A stretch of DNA of 64,000 nucleotides. Origin: Hymenobacter metallilatus. GTDB lineage: Bacteria; Bacteroidota; Bacteroidia; Cytophagales; Hymenobacteraceae. Both the position numbers and the translations under genes were made by a program. Below are positions 35,403 through 44,799 of the stretch, in pieces; positions within the stretch are counted from its first letter, which is position 1; the number at the start of each line of letters is the position of its first letter. The notes beneath the pieces were generated by a model, which saw only the letters and a list, made by a program, of their open reading frames with translations, made no database searches and was not told the DNA's origin. The DNA is taken from contig NZ_RWIS01000002.1 of the NCBI RefSeq assembly GCF_003944705.1, positions 62,001 to 126,000 of the forward strand, in the 5' to 3' direction.

Positions 35403-37385
35403 ATGACGACCTACTCTGTTCTGGCCCGTGTGGTGGCAGTGGCCGCCGGTGGCGCCTTGCTTGCGGCCTGTGCCCCGCGCCCCACTGCCTCCGTTCCGGC
35501 CACCGTGGCCAACCGCTTTGCTGCCGACAGTGTGCTGCAGCGGATTGCCACGCTGCAGGATGAGCGCCGCACGGCCCCGCTGCTGCCTTACCTGCGCAGC
35601 CCAACGGCCCAGTACCGGGAAGCGGCGGCCGAGGCTCTGGCTTCCGTGCAGGATAAGGCTGCCACTTCTCAGCTGCTGGCCGCCCTGGAGGATGCCGAAT
35701 GGCGTGTGCGCCAGAAGGCAGCCTACGCCTTGGGGCAAACCGCCGACTCCACCGCTGAAACAGAGCTCTGGCGGGTAGTTGCCGAGGAAAAGCACCCCGC
35801 CGTGCGCCGCTACGAGCTGGAGGCCCTCGGCCGCTGCACGTCCCGGAAGCTCCTGGTTCTGCTCACGAAGCTGCCTGCCAATATTCCCGCCGATACCGCC
35901 ACGCTCAGCGGGCAGGCCTGGGGCCTATACCGGGCCGGACTGCGGGGGCTCACCTCCGAGGCCGCCGTGGCCCGCTTGGTGCAGCTGCTAGGCCGCCCCA
36001 ACCCCACTAGTGCCCGGATAGCGGCGGCCAATGCCCTGGCCCGTACCCGGGGGCTGAACCTGGCCCCATATGCCGCCGCCCTCAGTGCCGCCGCCCAGCA
36101 GGATGCCCATTATGCCGTACGCAGTGGGGTGGCTTCGGCCTTGGGTAAAGCAGCAACCGCCCCAACGGTGCCGGCCACCCTGGCTGCTCTGGCCCGCCGC
36201 GACGCCGACTACCGGGTGCGGGTAAGTGCGCTGCGGGCTATGAATAAGGCCATGTATGTGCCGGTGAAGGAAGCCGCCTGGGCGGCCCTCACCGACGATA
36301 ATGCCCAGGTGGCCCTGGCGGCGGCCGAGTTCTTCCTCGCCCATGCCACCGACGAGCCTGGAACACTGTTTCTGGAAAAAGCCAACCGCCTGCTCCAGTG
36401 GCGGGTGCGGGCTACCTTGCTGGCCGCCGCCCTCCGGCAGCCCGGTCCGGAGCGGGCGGCTATTCGCCGCGCCATTCAGGAGCGGTACGCCGCCGCCACC
36501 GACGTGTACGAGAAGGGCTACCTGCTGAAAGCCCTCGGTGAAGACCCTGCCGCCTTCGACTTTGTGCAGCAGGCTACCTTTACTCCCAACCAATCGGTGG
36601 TACTGGGTACCTATGGGATGGAGGCGCTGTTGGCCCTGCGCCACCAGCCCGATTTCCCGGCGGCCCGCTACCCCGATTTCGCGCTGGCCCTGCGCCGGGG
36701 CGTCCTGACGGGTGATGTGGCCCTGCTGGGCACCGCCGCCGAAGCCATCCGGGACCCCAAGCTGGAGCTGCGCCGCCTGCTGCCCAACCCCGATTTCCTG
36801 CTCCAGGCCCGCAACCAGCTCATCCTGCCCCGCGACCTGGAAGCCTGGCAGTCCTTGCAGCAAACCATCGACTTTTTGCAGCAGCGCCCCGCAACTCCGG
36901 TGCCCGTGGCCGCCGCCGCTACCCACCCCATCGACTGGGCCCTGGTGGGCTCCATTCCGGCGGGGCAGCGGGCCATTGTGCGCACCAGCAAGGGAGATGT
37001 TATACTGCAGCTATTGGTGGAGCAGGCGCCCGGCTCGGTGGCCAGCTTTGTGGCCCTGACCCGGCAGGGGTTCTACAACGGCAAAAACTTCCACCGGGTA
37101 GTGCCCAACTTCGTGGCCCAAGGCGGCTGCCCCCGCGGCGACGGGTGGGGTAGCTCCGACTACAACCTACGCTCCGAGTTTGCCGACCGGCGTTACGGCG
37201 AAGGCGCCGTGGGCCTGGCCTCCGCCGGCAAAGACACCGAAAGCTGCCAGTGGTTCATCACCCACGCCCCCACACCCCACCTCGACGGCCGCTACACCAT
37301 CTTCGCCCAGGTGGTGCAGGGCATGGAGGTGGTAAGCCGCCTGGACATCGGGGACCGGATTGATAAAATAGAGCTGATAAAATAG
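35403..37385 (+). CDS. HEAT-repeat lipoprotein with C-terminal cyclophilin peptidyl-prolyl isomerase
   Basis: 660 aa. The signal peptide with lipobox LLAAC (Cys at about 22) indicates a lipoprotein. A long HEAT-like alpha-solenoid covers about 50-460 (e.g. WRVRQKAAYALGQTADSTAE, YAVRSGVASALGKAATAPT, YRVRVSALRAMNKA). The C-terminal cyclophilin domain is at about 515-660, with the catalytic Arg in FHRVVPNFVAQGG, QWFITHAPTPHLDGRYTIF and ending DRIDKIELIK. It is presumably a periplasmic folding factor or protein-binding scaffold. The start at 35403 gives the lipobox; the upstream in-frame extension does not. A hairpin follows directly. Confidence 0.88.
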   Translation: MTTYSVLARVVAVAAGGALLAACAPRPTASVPATVANRFAADSVLQRIATLQDERRTAPLLPYLRSPTAQYREAAAEALASVQDKAATSQLLAALEDAEWRVRQKAAYALGQTADSTAETELWRVVAEEKHPAVRRYELEALGRCTSRKLLVLLTKLPANIPADTATLSGQAWGLYRAGLRGLTSEAAVARLVQLLGRPNPTSARIAAANALARTRGLNLAPYAAALSAAAQQDAHYAVRSGVASALGKAATAPTVPATLAALARRDADYRVRVSALRAMNKAMYVPVKEAAWAALTDDNAQVALAAAEFFLAHATDEPGTLFLEKANRLLQWRVRATLLAAALRQPGPERAAIRRAIQERYAAATDVYEKGYLLKALGEDPAAFDFVQQATFTPNQSVVLGTYGMEALLALRHQPDFPAARYPDFALALRRGVLTGDVALLGTAAEAIRDPKLELRRLLPNPDFLLQARNQLILPRDLEAWQSLQQTIDFLQQRPATPVPVAAAATHPIDWALVGSIPAGQRAIVRTSKGDVILQLLVEQAPGSVASFVALTRQGFYNGKNFHRVVPNFVAQGGCPRGDGWGSSDYNLRSEFADRRYGEGAVGLASAGKDTESCQWFITHAPTPHLDGRYTIFAQVVQGMEVVSRLDIGDRIDKIELIK

Positions 37386-37432
37386 CCCTGCCACTGTCGT
37401 GCCTCCCGGTGGTTGGAGGGACAGTGGCAGGG
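37386..37432. terminator. Hairpin between convergent cyclophilin and cupin genes
   Basis: A 13-bp perfect stem (37386-37398 with 37420-37432) plus an inner CCTCC/GGAGG pair. It begins immediately after the cyclophilin stop. It is probably a shared terminator, although T-runs are weak. Confidence 0.6.
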
Positions 37433-37459
37433 CCTTAAAACCAGCAACCCGCAGCCAGC

Positions 37460-37801
37460 TTACGCCTCGTCGCGGCCGTGGACCTGGGCGGGAGGCGTGG
37501 TGGCTTCTACCGCCGAAAACGTTTCCAGCACCTTATAGGTGTGTGTGGCTCCTTTGGGCACTACCCAGGAGTTGCCGGGCTCCAGTAGCACCATCTGGCC
37601 TTCCAGATGCAGCTCGGCCCGGCCTTTCAGCACGTAGCCCACCGTTTCATAAGGCCGGGCTGAGGGCTCCTTCGGCTCGCCGGGCTGTTCGTCTTCCCAC
37701 AGGCGCATGGAGATATGCGTGCCGGAAGCCAGGTATTTTTCGCCGTCCGAACCTGTCGGGGAGTGGCGCGAGTCAACTTTGGTGATGGTGGTATCAGCCA
37801 T
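37460..37801 (-). CDS. Small cupin-domain protein
   Basis: 113 aa. A single conserved-barrel cupin: PYETVGYVLKGRAELHLEGQ (motif 1 region, poor in the usual His pair) and PGNSWVVPKGATHTYKVLE (motif 2 with one His). Metal ligands look incomplete, so binding rather than catalysis is possible. There is no signal peptide. The substrate is unknown. Stand-alone gene, convergent with the HEAT-cyclophilin gene. Confidence 0.8.
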   Translation of the reverse strand: MADTTITKVDSRHSPTGSDGEKYLASGTHISMRLWEDEQPGEPKEPSARPYETVGYVLKGRAELHLEGQMVLLEPGNSWVVPKGATHTYKVLETFSAVEATTPPAQVHGRDEA

Positions 37802-37974
37802 TGAAGTAAAAATGAAGGCAGAACAGAATAAGATGCTGCTGAACTAACGCGCCGGTTGGGTGGCAGGTTGCGCCCGGCCGGCCGCCAAACCTTCCGGGCA
37901 ACGAGTAGTTTATAGGAGCCTCGGTGTGGTTATCTTCCGCCATGCGGCCATGGGAGGCCGCCTTTCCTGAGCGT

Positions 37975-38811
37975 ATGTCTATGTACGAGTCCGACTTTTT
38001 ATACGAGCTGGCCCAGGCTCATCAGCACACGGCTGCGCCCTTGCCCGCGGTGGCCTTCTGCCACTTAGCCGACCAGCTGCTGGAGCTGCTGTTTCCGGAA
38101 CGCTCCGCCCGCCCCCTGCGCGACGCCGATGCCATTGCCGCCACCCTGCGCCTGCTCCAGGACGACCTCACCGACCTGCTCCGGGCCGTGCCTATTGTGC
38201 AGCCTGCTCCGGAGCTGGCGGCCGCGCTTATTAGCTCCCTGCCGTTCCTGCGCGAAACCCTGCTGCTCGATGCCGCCGCCATTGTGGCCGCCGACCCCGC
38301 CGCGCAGGGTATGGCCGAAGTTGTTAGCACCTATCCGGGTTTTTATGCCATTGCTATGCATCGTTTTGCCCACGGCCTGCACCTGCGCGGGGTGCCCCGC
38401 GTGCCCCGCCTGCTCAGCGAGTATGCTCACCAGCGCACTGGCATCGATATTCACCCTGGCGCCCAAATTGGCCCATCCTTCTGCATTGACCATGGCACCG
38501 GGCTGGTTATCGGCGAAACCTGCGTAATTGGGGCCGGCGTCAAGATCTTTCAGGGCGTTACCTTGGGCGCGCTCAGCGTGGCCAAGCAGTTGCAAGGCAT
38601 CAAACGCCACCCTACTATTGAGGATCATGTGGTGATTTATGCCGGCGCTACTATTTTGGGCGGCAGTACCACCGTGGGCAGCCACAGCATCATCGGGGGC
38701 AACGTCTGGCTCACGGAAAGCGTGCCTTCGCACTCCCGCGTGTACCATCAAGCCCACATCCACGTCACCCGCTCCCAGGACCCTACCGAGGATATTCTGT
38801 TTTCAATTTGA
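37975..38811 (+). CDS. cysE: Serine O-acetyltransferase
   Basis: 278 aa (start at 37975; a second ATG at 37981 is equally possible). It makes O-acetylserine from serine and acetyl-CoA, the first step of cysteine synthesis. The N-terminal helical region (about 1-130) is followed by a left-handed beta-helix of hexapeptide repeats. The catalytic His is in FCIDHGTGLVIGETCVIG, with GVTLGA and the C-terminal ATILGGSTTVGSHSIIGGNVW. It is directly upstream of cysK on the same strand (146 bp), in keeping with one cysteine pathway unit. Confidence 0.93.
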   Translation: MSMYESDFLYELAQAHQHTAAPLPAVAFCHLADQLLELLFPERSARPLRDADAIAATLRLLQDDLTDLLRAVPIVQPAPELAAALISSLPFLRETLLLDAAAIVAADPAAQGMAEVVSTYPGFYAIAMHRFAHGLHLRGVPRVPRLLSEYAHQRTGIDIHPGAQIGPSFCIDHGTGLVIGETCVIGAGVKIFQGVTLGALSVAKQLQGIKRHPTIEDHVVIYAGATILGGSTTVGSHSIIGGNVWLTESVPSHSRVYHQAHIHVTRSQDPTEDILFSI

Positions 38812-38957
38812 AGTAGGTGAGATACGGGACTATGAGACATGAGAAGTGAGACAGACGACTTCGCCGAACGAACCGCCTGTTTCACCGTCTTATATCTCAC
38901 CTCCTACTTCTTCCTGTCCCATATCTCACTTCTCACAGTCTCACTTCTCAAAATAAA
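38812..38957. repeat. Inverted-repeat-rich spacer between cysE and cysK
   Basis: The 12-mer TCTCACTTCTCA occurs at 38924-38935 and 38939-38950, and its exact reverse complement at 38840-38851. In addition 38817-38830 pairs with 38916-38929 (13 of 14). The whole spacer can fold into a long imperfect hairpin and is polypurine on one side, polypyrimidine on the other. Confidence 0.65.
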
Positions 38958-39878
38958 ATGAAAGCCACTTCCATTCTCGATACCATCGGCAACACGCCGC
39001 TGCTCCGTCTCAACAAGCTGTTTGCTCACCGCCCCGATGTAGAAGTGTGGGTGAAGCTGGAGCGGGCCAACCCCGGCGGTAGTATCAAAGACCGCATTGC
39101 CTTGAGTATGATTGAGCAGGCCGAACAGGACGGGACTCTGCAGCCGGACAGCCTGATTGTAGAGCCCACCTCCGGCAATACCGGTGTGGGCCTGGCCATG
39201 GTAGCGGCCGTGAAAGGCTATAAGCTCACGCTGGTGATGCCCGAAAGCATGAGCATAGAGCGCCGCCGCCTCATGGCCGCCTACGGGGCCAACCTGGAGC
39301 TGACGCCCCGCGAAAAAGGTATGAAGGGTGCCATTGAAAAAGCCCACGAGCTGGTACAAAACACCCCCGGCGCCTGGATGCCCATGCAGTTTGAAAACTC
39401 CGCCAACATCAAAGTGCACCAGGAAACCACCGCCCAGGAAATCCTGCACGACGCCCCGGAAGGATTTGACTTCTACATTACCGGCGTAGGTACCGGGGGC
39501 CACCTGACCGGAGTAGCGGAAGTACTGAAGCCAAAGTTTCCGGCTATGAAGGTATTTGCCGTGGAGCCTGAGTTGTCGCCGGTTATTAGCGGCGGTGCCC
39601 CTGGCCCGCACCCTATCCAGGGTATTGGCGCGGGCTTCATTCCGGAAAACCTGCACCAGAATGTTCTGGACGGCACCATACAGGTAAGCCAGCAGGAAGC
39701 CTTCGACATGGCCCGTCGCGCCGCCCGTGAGGAAGGCATTTTTATGGGGGTGTCATCGGGGGCTTCGCTGGCCGCCGTTGCCAAAAAGCTCTCCGAAGTA
39801 CCCCAGGGGGGCCGCGTCCTTACCTTCTGCTACGACACGGGTGAGCGGTACCTATCGGTAGAGGGGCTGTTTGTGTAA
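38958..39878 (+). CDS. cysK: Cysteine synthase (O-acetylserine sulphhydrylase)
   Basis: 306 aa PLP enzyme that turns O-acetylserine and sulphide into cysteine. The PLP-binding Lys is in [15 protein letters not shown] (about residue 43). The substrate loop is [19 protein letters not shown], the PLP-phosphate loop is [14 protein letters not shown] and the C-terminal motif is [11 protein letters not shown]. The length is typical of the family. Its position after cysE suggests co-expression. A hairpin is present downstream (39964-39983). Confidence 0.95.
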   Translation: MKATSILDTIGNTPLLRLNKLFAHRPDVEVWVKLERANPGGSIKDRIALSMIEQAEQDGTLQPDSLIVEPTSGNTGVGLAMVAAVKGYKLTLVMPESMSIERRRLMAAYGANLELTPREKGMKGAIEKAHELVQNTPGAWMPMQFENSANIKVHQETTAQEILHDAPEGFDFYITGVGTGGHLTGVAEVLKPKFPAMKVFAVEPELSPVISGGAPGPHPIQGIGAGFIPENLHQNVLDGTIQVSQQEAFDMARRAAREEGIFMGVSSGASLAAVAKKLSEVPQGGRVLTFCYDTGERYLSVEGLFV

Positions 39879-39963
39879 GCTCCGCTGTAACCAGGGGTAT
39901 GGGGGTGCGCTGATCCGCTTTGCGGCCCTGTGCGCTTCACCCGTATCATTTTATACACCAAGA

Positions 39964-39983
39964 GGCCTTCCGCATTGGAAGGC
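39964..39983 (+). terminator. Terminator-like hairpin after cysK
   Basis: GCCTTCC...GGAAGGC stem (7 bp, GCATT loop) 85 bp after cysK, followed by TTCTTGACTTT. Modest T content. Confidence 0.45.
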
Positions 39984-40082
39984 TTCTTGACTTTAAAGTA
40001 GTAGCCGTTGCCGCTCCTCACTGTCGACCCGCAGCATACATCCGCGCACTCCGGTACATCCGTCTTCATCCGTGATAAAATG

Positions 40083-40110
40083 AAAAAGCCCAACCTTCTG
40101 GTTGGGCTTT
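40083..40110 (-). terminator. Terminator of the tRNA-Ala pair
   Basis: AAGCCCAACC and GGTTGGGCTT arms with a 4-nt loop. On the minus strand it is followed by TTTTT, just downstream of the left tRNA. A clear intrinsic terminator. Confidence 0.8.
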
Positions 40111-40121
40111 CGCAACGGGAG

Positions 40122-40195
<74 letters not shown>

Positions 40196-40233
40196 GTTTG
40201 TTCGGCAGTACACTCGCCTGTTGCGAGTAGGAG

Positions 40234-40307
<74 letters not shown>

Positions 40308-40349
40308 GTGTTATGCACTAACCCAAATAACCGGTTGCATTTGGTTTGG

Positions 40350-40379
40350 CAAAAGTACAACGGTTATTTGCTTCCGCAA
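40350..40379 (-). promoter_or_regulatory. Promoter of the tRNA-Ala pair
   Basis: On the minus strand: TTG (40379-40377), 19-nt spacer, then TACTTTTG (40357-40350). This matches the Bacteroidota TTG / TAnnTTTG promoter with a spacer in the usual 17-23 range. It lies 42 bp before the first tRNA. Confidence 0.7.
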
Positions 40380-40389
40380 GCATTCAGAT

Positions 40390-40426
40390 AAAAAAAAGTG
40401 GGCTGACGATATCGTCAGCCCACTTT
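40390..40426 (-). terminator. Terminator of the TonB-dependent receptor
   Basis: A perfect 16-bp palindromic stem (40395-40410 with 40411-40426), followed on the minus strand by eight T. It lies 22 bp after the receptor's stop codon. Confidence 0.85.
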
Positions 40427-40448
40427 CAGGTAGCTAAGTGGTTGAAGC

Positions 40449-43400
40449 TTAGTTGAAGATGTAGCGCAGGCCAACCTGACCCTGCCAACGCGAGCCGATG
40501 CCGCCGGTGTCGTCGCGGAAGGTGCGGGACAGCGGAACGCCGGGCGTTACGGTAGTCGTGCCGTTCACCGTCGCCGACGACGGAGCAGTCAGATAGGGGA
40601 AGGTGAATACTGGCTGGCCCTGGTTGTTGTAACCGGCAAAGGTCAGTGGGTTCACCTTGTTGGTAGTCCGGAACGTACCCCAGTCGCTGTTGATGAGGTT
40701 GCCTACGTTGAAGAGGTCAATGCTCAGCTGCAGCGTGTTGCGGTTCTCACCGATATTGGTGAAGATATCCTGCAGAATACGCAAGTCAACGCGGTGCTGC
40801 CACGGACGGGCAGCGCCGTTACGCTCCGCGTATTCACCCCGGTGCTTGCTCAGGTATTTGTCCTGGTTGATGAAGGCATCCAGGTCAGCCCACTGCTGAG
40901 CCGCCGAGTACGTACCACCACCTTGCGCAGCCGTCAGCGTGATATCACGCAGGTTGATTTCGCTCTGGTTGCGGGGGATGTACATCAGGTCATTCGACGT
41001 CTGGTTGTCCCCGTTCATGTCACCCGAGTATACGTAGGAGTAACGGCCGGCCGGAGCACCTTCGTAGAACATCGACAGCGTAGTTCCCAGGTGGCCCAGG
41101 TACTCTTTACGGTACGACAGCGAGCCAATTACGCGGTGCTGCTGCAGGAACTGCGAGTAGCTCAGGGCTTCGGCATTCGGGTCGCCCGAGATGGAACGGT
41201 CACGCCAGATGGACTGGGCAATCGAGCCACCATCGTTTACCGAGCGGGAATCCGAGTAGGTGTAGGCAGCCATCAGGTACAGGCCGTTGTTGAACGACTT
41301 CTGCAACTGGCCGGTAACAGCGTAGGAGTATCCTTTGCTGGTGTTCTTCATCAGGATGGCGTCGCTGATGTTGGGGTTGGTCGCCGAAACGCCACCCGCA
41401 CCCGAGTAGATCTGAGCACCAGTCCGGGAGGTCGATACCAAGCCAGCATTGGCACCGGTCTGCGCGGCCCCGAAGGTGTAGAAGATCGGACGGTTGTCGG
41501 CACCATTGGCCCGGGCGAAAGGAGCCTCTTCGCTGCCGCGCAGGTTCACGTTCTGGTGATAAACTGCGTTGACGTCCTTGGTGTAAAAGCCTTCAAGCGT
41601 TCCGATGATACCACCGGGCAGCTGCTGATCAACGGCCAAGTTAGTACGCCATACCTGCGGGAATTTGAAGTCCTTATCGGTAACGGCCAAGTTGTACGAC
41701 GTGTTAGCAGCGGCATTCTGGGGACGGTAAGCGTCCACACTCGGGTTGAATACGTAGCTGGAAGCGTTAGTACCCAACGAGCTGAACGAGCCGAACTGGA
41801 CACCGTTGTTGCTGGCCTGGTTCGAAAGCCATACAAACGGAACCCGACCGGTGAAGATACCCGTACCACCACGTACTTGGGTTTTCTTGTCGTCGTTTAC
41901 ATCCCAGTTGAAGCCAACGCGGGGAGAGAACAATACACGCTTCTTGGGCAGGTCGCCGGTGTTGATTTTCACCCCATCACGGAAAGTCAGAGCCGCGGCA
42001 TTCGCGTTCTGAGGTAGGTCCGAGCTTACGAAGGGCAGGTCAGCGCGTACACCACCGGTGATGCGCAGGTTATTCTTTGGCGACCATTCGTCCTGGATAT
42101 ACAAGCCCAACTGCGCGGCTTTGATATCGGCGTACGGGAACTCACCACCGGGCAGAGCCGAGTACTGCAGGTTGTAACGGGCGGGGCCCGGGCGCGTACC
42201 CGTCAGAGCTGTGATGGTGGGGTTGCTCGGGTTGGTCGTACGGTCGTAGTTGAAACCAGCCGAGGCGTAGAAGTCCTCCAGCGAGTTGTACGAGTAGTTA
42301 CCGTAGTAGTTAGGCGCAAAGCCGTTACGGAACTTGTAGAATTCGTTGTAGGTACCAATCGTTACGTTGTGCTTACCAAGGTAAGCCGTAAAGTTGTCAC
42401 CAAACTGGGCAACGTCCGTGTTCAGGATGTTGAAAGCTGAGAAAGGCTCGTAGCCGAACGAGGTCAGCGAACCGGTAGCCGTAATGCCGTTCAGGGCAGC
42501 ACCCGAGCTACGACCAACGGAATTGCCAATATCAACCAGCGGGAAGATACCACCGCTGCTTTCGCGGAAGTCGCGGAAAGCCGAATAGCCAGCCGTCAGG
42601 TTGTTGGAGAACCGACCCCCGAAACTGCTGTTCAATTCAGCAATAAACGAGTTCAGGTTGTTGTTGATAGTGTAGTACGAGGAGGAGAACGGCAGGCCGA
42701 ACTGCGACTGGGAGCGTTGACCGGCAATAGCGCCCGAGGTGCTTGGCGGAATGTCGGCGTACGACCTCAGGTAGTTGTACTTGATGTTGAAGCGGTGATT
42801 CTGGCTGATGTTCCAGTCCAGTTTAACCGTTGCCTTGTCGCTGTTTTGGCGGAGCTGATAGCTTTCGTAGTCGCCGGCATTAAAGCCGTATTGCGTCTGC
42901 AGGAAGTTTTTCAGGAAGTCCAGGTCGGCGGAGCGAGCCTGCGAGGTCTGAGCACCGGCCGGTACACCGTCGCGGGTAGCCGTGAAGTTGCCGTTTGGTG
43001 GGTCATTACGACGCTCCCGCTCCCCGTTTACGAAGAAGAACAGCTTGTCCTTGATGATGGGGCCGCCTACCCGGAAACCTTCGTTGTGCAGGTTGAATTT
43101 GGGGTAGTCCTGTTTGAAGTCGCCTACCTTATTCCCTACAAAATCCTGGTTACGCAGGAAGCCGTATACGGAGCCCGAGAATTTGTTTGTGCCCGAGCGG
43201 GTAACCACGTTGATACCAGCACCGGTGAACGAGCCCTGACGAACGTCGAAAGGAGCGATGCTCACCTGAATCTGATCAATGGCATCCAGCGAAATAGGCT
43301 GGGCGCTGGCCTGCCCGCCTACGGTGGAGTTCAGACCAAAGGCATTGTTGAAAATGGCACCGTCAACCGTTACGTTGTTGAAACCGCCATTCCGGCCGCC

Positions 43401-43922
43401 GAAGCTGTTGTTCGAGCCAGCCTGAGGAGTCAGACGAGTAAAGTCGCTCAGCGAGCGGCTGATGGTGGGCAGGCGCTCAATCTGCTCGCGCTGTACCGTG
43501 GTGGCGGCACCCGTACGACCCGCGTTGATAACCGGATCCTGACGGCCGCTTACTACTACTTCGCCCAGTGTCTGCTCCGATTCGCTCAAGTTGATATCGA
43601 GGCGCTGGTTCTGGCCCAGGGTCAGGAAAATATTTTCCCGCACGGCTTCCTTATACCCCACAAAAGATACGCGGATGGTGTATGGTCCCCCCACACGCAT
43701 GTTCTGCAGGTTGAAGCGGCCTTCCGAATTGGTTGGGGCAACGTACTGCGTATTAGTGGGGCCGTGTACGGCAATAACCGTGGCGCCAGGCAAGCCCTCA
43801 CCAGCTTTGTCGGTAATAATACCGTTCATTGCTGAGGTGGTACTACCCTGCGCCCAGCTCAACTGCGCTGCGAGAACCGCTATGGGTACCAGCGCGACTG
43901 AAGCGTAATGGTTGCGTTTCAT
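40449..43922 (-). CDS. Oar-like TonB-dependent outer-membrane receptor with carboxypeptidase-regulatory domain
   Basis: 1157 aa. The signal peptide ends in SWAQ. A CarboxypepD_reg-like beta-sandwich follows (about 30-115, e.g. GIITDKAGEGLPGATVIAV and EGRFNLQNMRVGGPYTIRV). Next is a plug domain (about 120-260 with LGEVVVSGRQDPVINAGRTG and FRGGRNGGFNNV-like text NSFGGRNGGFNNVTVDGA). A long beta-barrel ends in an aromatic strand, GQVGLRYIFN. It resembles Oar/adhesin-type receptors rather than SusC, and no SusD is next to it. The substrate is unknown. It has its own -7 element at 43978-43985 and a strong terminator, so it is monocistronic. Confidence 0.9.
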   Translation of the reverse strand: MKRNHYASVALVPIAVLAAQLSWAQGSTTSAMNGIITDKAGEGLPGATVIAVHGPTNTQYVAPTNSEGRFNLQNMRVGGPYTIRVSFVGYKEAVRENIFLTLGQNQRLDINLSESEQTLGEVVVSGRQDPVINAGRTGAATTVQREQIERLPTISRSLSDFTRLTPQAGSNNSFGGRNGGFNNVTVDGAIFNNAFGLNSTVGGQASAQPISLDAIDQIQVSIAPFDVRQGSFTGAGINVVTRSGTNKFSGSVYGFLRNQDFVGNKVGDFKQDYPKFNLHNEGFRVGGPIIKDKLFFFVNGERERRNDPPNGNFTATRDGVPAGAQTSQARSADLDFLKNFLQTQYGFNAGDYESYQLRQNSDKATVKLDWNISQNHRFNIKYNYLRSYADIPPSTSGAIAGQRSQSQFGLPFSSSYYTINNNLNSFIAELNSSFGGRFSNNLTAGYSAFRDFRESSGGIFPLVDIGNSVGRSSGAALNGITATGSLTSFGYEPFSAFNILNTDVAQFGDNFTAYLGKHNVTIGTYNEFYKFRNGFAPNYYGNYSYNSLEDFYASAGFNYDRTTNPSNPTITALTGTRPGPARYNLQYSALPGGEFPYADIKAAQLGLYIQDEWSPKNNLRITGGVRADLPFVSSDLPQNANAAALTFRDGVKINTGDLPKKRVLFSPRVGFNWDVNDDKKTQVRGGTGIFTGRVPFVWLSNQASNNGVQFGSFSSLGTNASSYVFNPSVDAYRPQNAAANTSYNLAVTDKDFKFPQVWRTNLAVDQQLPGGIIGTLEGFYTKDVNAVYHQNVNLRGSEEAPFARANGADNRPIFYTFGAAQTGANAGLVSTSRTGAQIYSGAGGVSATNPNISDAILMKNTSKGYSYAVTGQLQKSFNNGLYLMAAYTYSDSRSVNDGGSIAQSIWRDRSISGDPNAEALSYSQFLQQHRVIGSLSYRKEYLGHLGTTLSMFYEGAPAGRYSYVYSGDMNGDNQTSNDLMYIPRNQSEINLRDITLTAAQGGGTYSAAQQWADLDAFINQDKYLSKHRGEYAERNGAARPWQHRVDLRILQDIFTNIGENRNTLQLSIDLFNVGNLINSDWGTFRTTNKVNPLTFAGYNNQGQPVFTFPYLTAPSSATVNGTTTVTPGVPLSRTFRDDTGGIGSRWQGQVGLRYIFN

Positions 43923-43977
43923 AAAAGAGGGGGATTGGTGAAAAAAAGCGGGGCTTGTTAGGGGTGAAAAAGCGGCG

Positions 43978-43985
43978 CAAAATTA
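43978..43985 (-). promoter_or_regulatory. -7 element TAATTTTG of the TonB receptor
   Basis: An exact TAnnTTTG match on the minus strand, 55 nt before the ATG. No TTG at -33. The leader contains an AT-rich stretch. Confidence 0.45.
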
Positions 43986-44073
43986 CTCGATGAACTTAGC
44001 TGCTGCGTTACCGCATTGTTATGATTGCAGCGGATTCAGTCGGGTTACAACGGAACAAAGGTAAGGGGGAAAT

Positions 44074-44754
44074 TCACAATCTGGGACGTACCGCCTTGAT
44101 GAATCTGCTGAGGTAATAGTCGGTTTCCAGAGCATTCTCCACAACACCTAAGGAGCTGGAAGAGTGAATGAACTGCACGCTTTCCGGCGAGGCTTCCGTG
44201 ACTAAACCCACGTGCGTAATTGTGCTGCTGCCTGGCGAGGCTCCAAAAAATACCAAATCACCGGGCCGTAAATCCTGTGGTTTTATGGGCTCACCCCAGG
44301 CCGCCTGCTCGTTACTGGAGCGCGGAATAGCCACATTGATGGCCGCAAACGACTCGTGCAGCAGCCCTGAGCAGTCCATGCCCAGGCGGGTGGTGCCCCC
44401 GTATTTGTAGGGGGTGCCTTGGTAGGAGCGGGCGGTTTCGATAACGGCCGCCAACTGCACCGGCACGTTGGCCGGCAAAGGCCGGCTGGGCCGCCGTACC
44501 ACCACTTTTGACTTGCCTGCCGTAGTTCCGGCCTTTGATTTGGCCTTGACCGTAGTGCCGGCCGCGCCCCGGCGCCGCTCAGCTGCTTTTATTCGGGCCA
44601 TGTCGCGGGCCGAATAGTAGCGCCCATTGCGGTAGTTTACCTTGCTGGTGCTGCCGCAGGCAGCCAGCCAGCCGACCAGCAGTAAAAGCAGTGCTGTAGA
44701 GAGTGGCCGCTGCCACTGCGCTGAATGCCGTACCTTCGTAGCGTGTTCCCGCAT
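44074..44754 (-). CDS. NlpC/P60 family cell-wall peptidase, lipoprotein
   Basis: 226 aa. The signal peptide with lipobox WLAAC (Cys about 33) is followed by a basic linker (KAAERRRGAAGTTVKAKSK) and then the NlpC/P60 domain (about 110-225). The catalytic Cys is in MDCSGLLHESF and the His in TITHVGLVTE, with the third polar residue in FIHSSS. It should cleave peptide cross-links of murein in the periplasm. The ATG at 44754 is chosen because a perfect TATCTTTG element ends 5 nt before it; in-frame starts further upstream overlap the divergent oxidase gene. Confidence 0.88.
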   Translation of the reverse strand: MREHATKVRHSAQWQRPLSTALLLLLVGWLAACGSTSKVNYRNGRYYSARDMARIKAAERRRGAAGTTVKAKSKAGTTAGKSKVVVRRPSRPLPANVPVQLAAVIETARSYQGTPYKYGGTTRLGMDCSGLLHESFAAINVAIPRSSNEQAAWGEPIKPQDLRPGDLVFFGASPGSSTITHVGLVTEASPESVQFIHSSSSLGVVENALETDYYLSRFIKAVRPRL

Positions 44755-44759
44755 CGGGG

Positions 44760-44767
44760 CAAAGATA
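44760..44767 (-). promoter_or_regulatory. -7 element TATCTTTG of the NlpC/P60 gene
   Basis: An exact TAnnTTTG match on the minus strand, 5 nt before the ATG at 44754, implying a leaderless or nearly leaderless transcript. No -33 TTG. Confidence 0.5.
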
Positions 44768-44799
44768 CGCGAAGCAGTCATTTTACTCCTCATCTTTCT

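Noticed and set aside
40794..43835. Two long plus-strand open frames (407 and 372 codons) opposite the TonB receptor
   Set aside because: The minus-strand product shows a full signal peptide, plug and barrel; the opposite frames are compositional shadows.
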